Assembly: GCF_024519315.1 (NCBI RefSeq) | Contig: NZ_JANIIC010000016.1 | Span: 1-64,000 of the forward strand | Reading direction: 5' to 3' | DNA length: 64,000 nt | Origin: Streptomyces malaysiensis subsp. samsunensis | GTDB taxonomy: Bacteria; Actinomycetota; Actinomycetes; Streptomycetales; Streptomycetaceae | In this document: in pieces, positions 59,313-64,000 of the stretch | Layout: every line of letters begins with the position of its first letter | Position numbering within the stretch: position 1 is the stretch's first letter | Translations under genes and position numbers: made by a program | Notes under the pieces: generated by a model | What the model was told of the DNA's origin: nothing | The model's input: the letters and a program-made list of their open reading frames with translations, nothing else | Databases searched by the model: none

Positions 59313-59561
59313 TCAGCCGCAGCAGCCGCCCCCGCAGCAGCCGCCACCGCCACCGTCACCGCCGCCGGACGGGGGCCGGGCGGAGGAGGCGGCGGAGGAA
59401 GAGGACGAGGACGAGGCGCTGGTGACGGCCACGGTGGACAGCAGCTTCACCGTGTCGTCGTGCCCGTCCGGGCAGGACGCGGGAGCGGAGGACTCGGCCA
59501 TAGGCCGACTCAGCTCAAAGGTGGTTCCGCAGGCGCGGCAGCGGTACTCATAGCGAGGCAT
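59313..59561 (-). CDS. FmdB-type zinc-ribbon protein
   Basis: An 82-residue protein starting MPRYEYRCRACGTTFELSR, the FmdB regulatory zinc-ribbon signature. The first ligand pair is CRAC and the second is CPDGH, with His replacing the usual last Cys. A Ser/Gly-rich C-terminus ends with four cysteines in CCGGGCCG. FmdB proteins are found as small regulators of amidase-type genes; the role here is unknown. The start is chosen at the conserved MPRYEY. Confidence 0.8.
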   Translation of the reverse strand: MPRYEYRCRACGTTFELSRPMAESSAPASCPDGHDDTVKLLSTVAVTSASSSSSSSAASSARPPSGGGDGGGGGCCGGGCCG

Positions 59562-59903
59562 GGCAGGAGGATAACCACCGAAACGCGGCTCAGCCCCCGG
59601 ACAGCCCACCCCTGAGCCCTGCGGCCCCCGGACGGGGCCTGAAGGACTGGGGGCTGAGGGACTTCGGGGCCGGGAGCTTCGGGGCCCGGAGCTTCGGGGG
59701 CTCAATGCGGCCGGGCTCAACGTGGCCGGGCCAACGCGGCCGGGGCCCAATGCGGCGAGGGCTCAACGTGGCCGGGGCAATGCGGCCGGGCCCACCGTGG
59801 CCGGGGCTCAATGTGGTGGGGGCTCAACGCGGCCGGGCCAACGCGGCGAGGACCCAACGCGGCGAGGACCCAACGCGGCCGGGCGGCCCAACGCGGCGGG
59901 GGC
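59562..59903. repeat. Degenerate tandem repeat tract
   Basis: From about 59700 to 59905, units of the form CTCAACGCGGCCGGGGC and CCAACGCGGCGAGGA repeat every 12-18 bp, about thirteen times. The left part (59640-59700) is GAGCTTCGGGG repeats. No gene is seen in the gap. The tract ends right at the stop of the coiled-coil gene. Confidence 0.75.
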
Positions 59904-61313
59904 TCAATGGGGCCCGCCCCGCTCCTCCCGGATCTCCTGGACGACCCGGGCGACGGTCTGCCGCACAGCCTCGGTCTCGGAGAGGAAGTGCCACCAGTCC
60001 GGATGCCGCCCCTCGAGCCCCGCGATGGCCCGGTCCAGGCGCTCCACGGCGTCGTCCAGCGGGCGCGCGTGGCGCGGATCGGGGGTGCTGCGCCCGGCCA
60101 TGGCCAGCCGCTGCGCGTCGCGGATCGCGAACCGGGTGCGCTCGATCTCCTTCTGCTGGTCGTACGACACCTCGTCCAGCCGCCGCAGCCGGTCCCCGGC
60201 CGCCGAAACGGCCTCGTCCGTGCTGTTGAGCAGCGCCCGTACGGTGGCCAGCAGCGCGGTGGCGTCCGGCCAGCGCTGCCCCTCGCGCGCCGCCTGCGCC
60301 TCCTTGAGCTTCTCCTCGGCCTGTGCCACATCCCGCGCGGCCTGCGCGGGGACCGGCTGGAGATCCTGCCAGCAGGCCGCGCTGTAGCGGCGGCGCAGCT
60401 CGCTGAGGACGGGCTCGACCCCGGCGGCCCGGGTGGTGATCGCCTGGGCGCGGGTGCGCAGCGACACCAGCCGCTTGTCGATCTCCGCCGCCCGCTCCGG
60501 CAGCCGCTCGGCCTCCCCGCGCACCGCCTCCGCCCTGCGCAGCACATCGTCGGCGCGCCGCAGGGTCTCCTGCACACCGTGCTGCCCGGCCCCCTGGTTG
60601 AGCTTGGTCAGCTCGGGCGACAGCGCCGCCAGCCGGGCCGCCAGATCGTCCGCCCGCAGCCCCGAGGCACGCACCGCGTCCAGCGCGTTACTGGCCGCGA
60701 GCAGCGCCTGCCGTGCCCGCTCCACCGCCGGCGCCAGCCGCGCCAGCCGCGTCTCGGCCTGCTCGAGCAGCGGCCCGAGCCCTTGCGCGAACCGGTCCAG
60801 ATCCGCCTTGGTGCGCTCCAGCGCGTCCTTCGCCCTGGTCAGATCGGCGCGGGCGCGGGAGGCCGTGGCCCCGTCCAGATCGTCCCGGTCCAGATCATGG
60901 GCGTCCACCGCCGTGATGTAGTCCCGGCTGACCTGGTCGATCCGCTGCCCCAGCGCCGAGAAGTCGGCCGCCGTCCGGCGCGCGGCGGGCGAATCGTCCA
61001 CGGCGGTGATCGTCTCGATGGAGATCCGCAGATCCCGCTGCGCGGTGTCCAGCTCATAGAACGCCGCCGCCGCGGCGTCCTTGGCCGCCTGCGCCTCCGC
61101 CCGCTGACTCTCCCCGCGCCCCCCGAACCACCGCCGCCCCCCGCTTCCACCGGCGAACGACAACGCCCCCACCACCGCCAACAACGGGACCGGCAGCAGC
61201 ACCAGCCCGAGCACGGAGGGACGCCGCGCACGGCGCACGCGGTCGCCGGCCGGACGGAGTGGACGGTGCGGACGGCGCGATGGACGCGCAGAGTGTCCAG
61301 ATGTCGCCGCCAC
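59904..61313 (-). CDS. Membrane-anchored coiled-coil protein of unknown function
   Basis: A 469-residue protein. The first 31 residues are Arg-rich, then a membrane helix (PSVLGLVLLPVPLLAVVGAL, about 32-51), and from residue 70 to the end an almost continuous helix-rich, Ala/Arg/Glu/Leu region with coiled-coil character (AAEIDKRLVSLRTRAQAITT, AQAEEKLKEAQAA). No enzyme motif. The GTG 61313 with GGGAG seven bases upstream is chosen over longer frames that run into the tRNA. Similar streptomycete proteins are unnamed. Confidence 0.65.
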   Translation of the reverse strand: MAATSGHSARPSRRPHRPLRPAGDRVRRARRPSVLGLVLLPVPLLAVVGALSFAGGSGGRRWFGGRGESQRAEAQAAKDAAAAAFYELDTAQRDLRISIETITAVDDSPAARRTAADFSALGQRIDQVSRDYITAVDAHDLDRDDLDGATASRARADLTRAKDALERTKADLDRFAQGLGPLLEQAETRLARLAPAVERARQALLAASNALDAVRASGLRADDLAARLAALSPELTKLNQGAGQHGVQETLRRADDVLRRAEAVRGEAERLPERAAEIDKRLVSLRTRAQAITTRAAGVEPVLSELRRRYSAACWQDLQPVPAQAARDVAQAEEKLKEAQAAREGQRWPDATALLATVRALLNSTDEAVSAAGDRLRRLDEVSYDQQKEIERTRFAIRDAQRLAMAGRSTPDPRHARPLDDAVERLDRAIAGLEGRHPDWWHFLSETEAVRQTVARVVQEIREERGGPH

Positions 61314-61527
61314 TACCCGCTCCCGATGGATCGCCCAGGTCCGAATGTCATTCTCCCACCCGACACTGACGAACACAGTGCTCGGTTCGGTTCGCGATCT
61401 GCGGACTTCTCCCACCCGAACCCGACCCCCGACCCCCGACCCCAACCCCGCCCCGTCCCAGGCCCTCCCCACCGACCGCACGATTGCGGCCCCGCCCCGG
61501 GAACCCTGTAGGCTGACAGCTCCCCTG

Positions 61528-61602
61528 GGGCGCATAGCTCAGCGGTAGAGCGCTGCCCTTACAAGGCAGATGTCGGCGGTTCGAACCCGTCTGCGCCCAC
61601 CA
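61528..61602 (+). tRNA. tRNA-Val (anticodon UAC)
   Basis: A full cloverleaf with CCA encoded. The acceptor stem GGGCGCA pairs with TGCGCCC, the anticodon stem is CTGCC/GGCAG around loop CTTACAA (anticodon TAC), and the T arm is GGCGG-TTCGAAC-CCGTC. The 3' end lies against an integrase gene, so it is the integration target of the adjacent element. Confidence 0.97.
61555..61602. other. Probable attachment site (attL/attB core) in tRNA-Val
   Basis: AICEs of this type recombine into the 3' half of a tRNA gene, the element supplying an identical 3' end. The anticodon loop to CCA of tRNA-Val is therefore the probable core. The matching direct repeat should lie at the far end of the element beyond base 64000; exact borders cannot be read here. 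Confidence 0.5.
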
Positions 61603-61606
61603 GCGG

Positions 61607-61640
61607 AAAGACCCCCAGCCGGTCATGGTTGGGGGTCTTT
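61607..61640. terminator. Bidirectional terminator between tRNA-Val and int
   Basis: AAAGACCCCCA (61607-61617) pairs with TGGGGGTCTTT (61630-61640) around a 12-base loop, ending in T-runs in both directions. It can end tRNA transcription rightward and int transcription leftward. Confidence 0.85.
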
Positions 61641-61657
61641 GACATCCACAGATGACA

Positions 61658-62803
61658 TCAACGTCGGCGGCGGCCGAGCATCCGATCCATGTGGGCGATC
61701 GCTTCCCGCTTCAGCGCGTCGGGTACGTGGGTGTAGACATCCATCGTGACACTGATCTTGCTGTGACCCAGGATCTCCATCGCGACGCGGGGGTGCACGT
61801 TGCCCGTTGCGAGCAGGGTAGCGGCACCGTGGCGAGCGTCGTGCACCCGGATGCGGGGGACACCAGCCTTGGCACTCAGACGGTGGAACGACCGAAGGAC
61901 GTTGCTCCCCTCGATGGAGCGTCCCGTCCGGGTGGTGAACACGAGGTCCGTCTCGTACCAGTCGGCCCCTGCCTTGACCCGCATGGCGTGCTGCCTCATG
62001 CGCTGCCACCGAAGCGGCGCGATGCACAGCACGGGCAGGGGGAGCGTCCTCTTGCGGCGGTTCTTGGTGTCGGCTTCGTAGTTCTCGCCCCGGACTCGCT
62101 GACGCTGCTTGCGCACTGTGAGTGTCCGGCCGTCGAAGTCGATGTCCTGCCACCGCAGGCCGACGAGTTCCCCGCGTCGCAGCCCGAGGCCGATAGCCAG
62201 CATGAAGGCCGCGTAGAGCGGGTCACGGCGTGCGGTGAGGATGAACGCGAGCGTCTCTTCCAGCGTCCACAACTGGCCCTCGTAGGGGTCCACCTTGGGC
62301 GCCTCCACCAGCGTCACCACGTTGCGGGTGATCAGCTCTTCGCGGCACGCCGCCGACAACGCCGACCGCAGTACCTTGTGCGACTCCTTGGCGGTGGCCG
62401 ACGAGGACGCGGTAGCGATCATCTTCAGGGCCGTCCGCACGTCCCGCACGCTCAGCCGTTCCAGGCTCTTCTTCCCGAGCTGGGGCACCAGATAGCGCCG
62501 GACATGGGTCTCATACTTCGCCCAAGTGGTCCGTGAGCGGCGAGGCTTGATGATGTGCTCCAGCCAGTACGGCAGCCACTCACTCAGCTTGGCCGACCGT
62601 GTCGGCACAGCGATGCCACTGTCTACCTTGGCCAGCAGCACACGGCGCTTGGCGTCGCACTCGGCCCAGGTCTTGCCGTAGGCGAACTTGCGGGCCCGGG
62701 TACCGTCCGGCTGGAGCACGTACACAGCAGCCTGATACCGGCCGTCCTTGCGCTTGGTGATGGTTCCGGCCCCGTTGGGGTTGCGCTTGCGCTGGGCGGC
62801 CAT
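61658..62803 (-). CDS. Site-specific tyrosine integrase
   Basis: A 381-residue tyrosine recombinase. The N-terminal arm-binding and SAM-like core-binding domains (LSEWLPYWLEHIIKPRRSRT) precede the catalytic domain with R210 (GLGLRRGELVGL), H321-x-x-R324 (HDARHGAATL), H347 (LGHSKI) and Y357 (DVYTHV). It resembles integrases of actinomycete integrative elements. The start overlaps the excisionase stop by one base (TGATG), so int, xis and rep form one operon. Confidence 0.93.
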   Translation of the reverse strand: MAAQRKRNPNGAGTITKRKDGRYQAAVYVLQPDGTRARKFAYGKTWAECDAKRRVLLAKVDSGIAVPTRSAKLSEWLPYWLEHIIKPRRSRTTWAKYETHVRRYLVPQLGKKSLERLSVRDVRTALKMIATASSSATAKESHKVLRSALSAACREELITRNVVTLVEAPKVDPYEGQLWTLEETLAFILTARRDPLYAAFMLAIGLGLRRGELVGLRWQDIDFDGRTLTVRKQRQRVRGENYEADTKNRRKRTLPLPVLCIAPLRWQRMRQHAMRVKAGADWYETDLVFTTRTGRSIEGSNVLRSFHRLSAKAGVPRIRVHDARHGAATLLATGNVHPRVAMEILGHSKISVTMDVYTHVPDALKREAIAHMDRMLGRRRR

Positions 62804-62991
62804 CAGGCGGCCTCCCCAAGCCTGTCCGCGATGAAGTCGCGGACGGCGCTAACGGGGATGCGCCGGGCGCGATCGATGGTGATCGAGGGGAGGCGACGGG
62901 AGCGGATCAGGTCGTAGACCTTCGAGCGGCCGAGCCGGAGGCGGATCATCACTTCGGGCACGGTGAGCAGGTCTTCGGTGTCGGCGGTCAT
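62803..62991 (-). CDS. Excisionase
   Basis: A 62-residue MerR-like/HTH_17 DNA-binding protein: LLTVPEVMIRLRLGRSKVYD is the helix-turn-helix and LPSITIDRARRIPVSA the wing. Placed between the replication initiator and integrase, it is the directionality factor for excision, as in pSAM2. The start overlaps the rep stop by four bases. Confidence 0.88.
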   Translation of the reverse strand: MTADTEDLLTVPEVMIRLRLGRSKVYDLIRSRRLPSITIDRARRIPVSAVRDFIADRLGEAA

Positions 62992-64000
62992 ACGGTGTCC
63001 CCCTCCTGGGCTTGTAGGTCACACAGGGCTTGTCGGGCGGTTTCGCGGGCGTCGGCGATGTCGCGGCGGATGTTGGCGGCGAGCCAGGATTCGCCGGGGG
63101 TGTGGCCGTGCCCCGCGTAGGCCCAGTGGGCGATGACGAGGGTGGTTGCCTCGGGATGGTCGTCAGGGTCGGGCAGACCGTGTTCGCGTCGTTCTTGGGC
63201 GGCGCGGTAGTCGGCGCGGGCCTGTCGGAGTGCTCCGAGGGTGGTGGAGTAGCGGCGGGATTTGGTGGAGAAGTGGCCCCGGAAGCCGAGCATGTGAGCC
63301 CATTGCCAGAGCTTGCGGTCGGGGTAGTGCTCGTCCAGGTCCCAGCAGGCGCGGATGAGTCGGCGGGTGTGGTCGGGCAGGTCGGGGAGCTTGTCGAGTT
63401 CGGCGAGTTCGCCGATCCGGCGGTCTACGGTGCCGGTGGTCTCGGCCGCTTTGGTGGCGTACTTCGCGACGTAGGAGGCCACGGCCTGTTCGGTCAGCTC
63501 ACCGGTTCCGAAGGCGCCGATGGGCCGGATGTCGAGCTGCTCGCCCCAGCGCAGCACCCGGCCGGGGATGTCGCTGTCTTCGGTGCCGGGGACGGTCACC
63601 TTGGCTCGGGCGGTGGCCGCTCGAAGGGCGTCAGAGAGCAGGTCGAAGGTGGCCCAGGCGGGTGGGGGTGTGTCGGGGCCGTCTGGGCCGTCGAGGCGGA
63701 TCACGGCGTGGAAGTGGATGGCGCCCCGGCGCTGGTATTCGGCGACTTTGCCGTAGGAGATGCGGAGTTGCTGGCGTAGTTCACGCTGGGTGATGCCGAC
63801 GCGGGCGGCGAGTTCACGCGGGAGGTAGATGGTCACGTAGCGCCACAGGTCCGAGGCGTGGTTGTTCCACAGGACCGCCGAGGCGTAGTCGTATGTCTGG
63901 GGGTTCAGTGGTGTGCCCAGTTCGGGGGCTCCTTCGGGGTGTGGGGTGCCGCAGCGGCAGCGTCCGGAGGTGGGGCGGTTGTGGACGGGGCCGAAGCTGG
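62988..64000 (-). CDS. RepSA-type replication initiator, incomplete
   Basis: The C-terminal part (337 codons in the window, stop included) of a rolling-circle replication initiator. HFHAVIRLDG is the conserved His-hydrophobic-His metal motif of rolling-circle initiators; VASYVAKYATKAAE has the tyrosine/lysine expected for nicking. NNHASDLWRYVTIYLPRELA and GRCRCGTPHPEG show the frame open to the window edge. Homologous in order and character to RepSA of pSAM2, where it drives rolling-circle replication of the excised element. The N-terminus lies beyond 64000. Confidence 0.85.
   Translation of the reverse strand, partial: SFGPVHNRPTSGRCRCGTPHPEGAPELGTPLNPQTYDYASAVLWNNHASDLWRYVTIYLPRELAARVGITQRELRQQLRISYGKVAEYQRRGAIHFHAVIRLDGPDGPDTPPPAWATFDLLSDALRAATARAKVTVPGTEDSDIPGRVLRWGEQLDIRPIGAFGTGELTEQAVASYVAKYATKAAETTGTVDRRIGELAELDKLPDLPDHTRRLIRACWDLDEHYPDRKLWQWAHMLGFRGHFSTKSRRYSTTLGALRQARADYRAAQERREHGLPDPDDHPEATTLVIAHWAYAGHGHTPGESWLAANIRRDIADARETARQALCDLQAQEGDTV

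Overview
The window is chromosomal DNA from a streptomycete or very close relative. It is very GC-rich with strong third-position GC bias and frequent GTG starts. It carries the actinobacterial fabD-fabH-acpP-fabF cluster with its activator gene fasR, DUF3145, DUF3052 and DUF4429 proteins, a homodimeric-type aceE and a block of TerD paralogs. There is one tRNA gene, tRNA-Val(UAC). No CRISPR array, rRNA or polyketide/NRPS cluster was found.

Layout. 0-16 kb is plant-polysaccharide and sugar-acid catabolism: a GH51 arabinofuranosidase, a pectate lyase that has lost its start codon and signal-peptide front, two small unrelated loci, and a seven-gene minus-strand operon from about 15.2 to 6.6 kb (sugar-acid dehydratase, zinc alcohol dehydrogenase, U32-like TIM-barrel protein, ChvE-MmsA-MmsB type sugar ABC importer, exported mutarotase) that ends at a strong hairpin. 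16-25 kb holds efflux, regulator and hydrolase genes, including a TetR/GH3 beta-glucosidase divergon and an exported SGNH lipase. 25-30 kb is the core type II fatty-acid synthesis operon with FasR. 30-42 kb mixes a MerR/aldo-keto reductase unit, a two-component system preceded by a DUF4429 gene, two paralogous DUF1023 hydrolases (one frameshifted) and a TetR-controlled multidrug exporter.

42.5-57 kb goes from pyruvate dehydrogenase E1 through DUF3052 and a peroxiredoxin into a Ter stress island: two TerD proteins, a TerC/DUF475 membrane protein, a TerA-like protein, a TerD protein with a long Pro/Gly/Tyr-rich tail, then a CitE-like lyase, a giant phosphoribosyltransferase-TRSP-StiP fusion and a HAD phosphatase. 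By published comparative genomics the last three belong to a Ter-linked biosynthetic pathway predicted to make a nucleoside-like metabolite. The fusion protein here carries a roughly 110-residue Gly/Asp-rich repeat expansion that splits its conserved N-terminus; this is the most unusual object in the window.

57-61.5 kb has an O-methyltransferase, a DUF4383 membrane protein whose tail overlaps it antisense, an FmdB-type zinc ribbon, a coiled-coil membrane protein, a response-regulator relic and several degenerate tandem-repeat tracts. From 61.5 kb to the end an integrated actinomycete element (AICE, pSAM2-like) sits against the 3' end of tRNA-Val: integrase, excisionase and a RepSA-type replication initiator running off the window. 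The rest of the element lies beyond base 64000.
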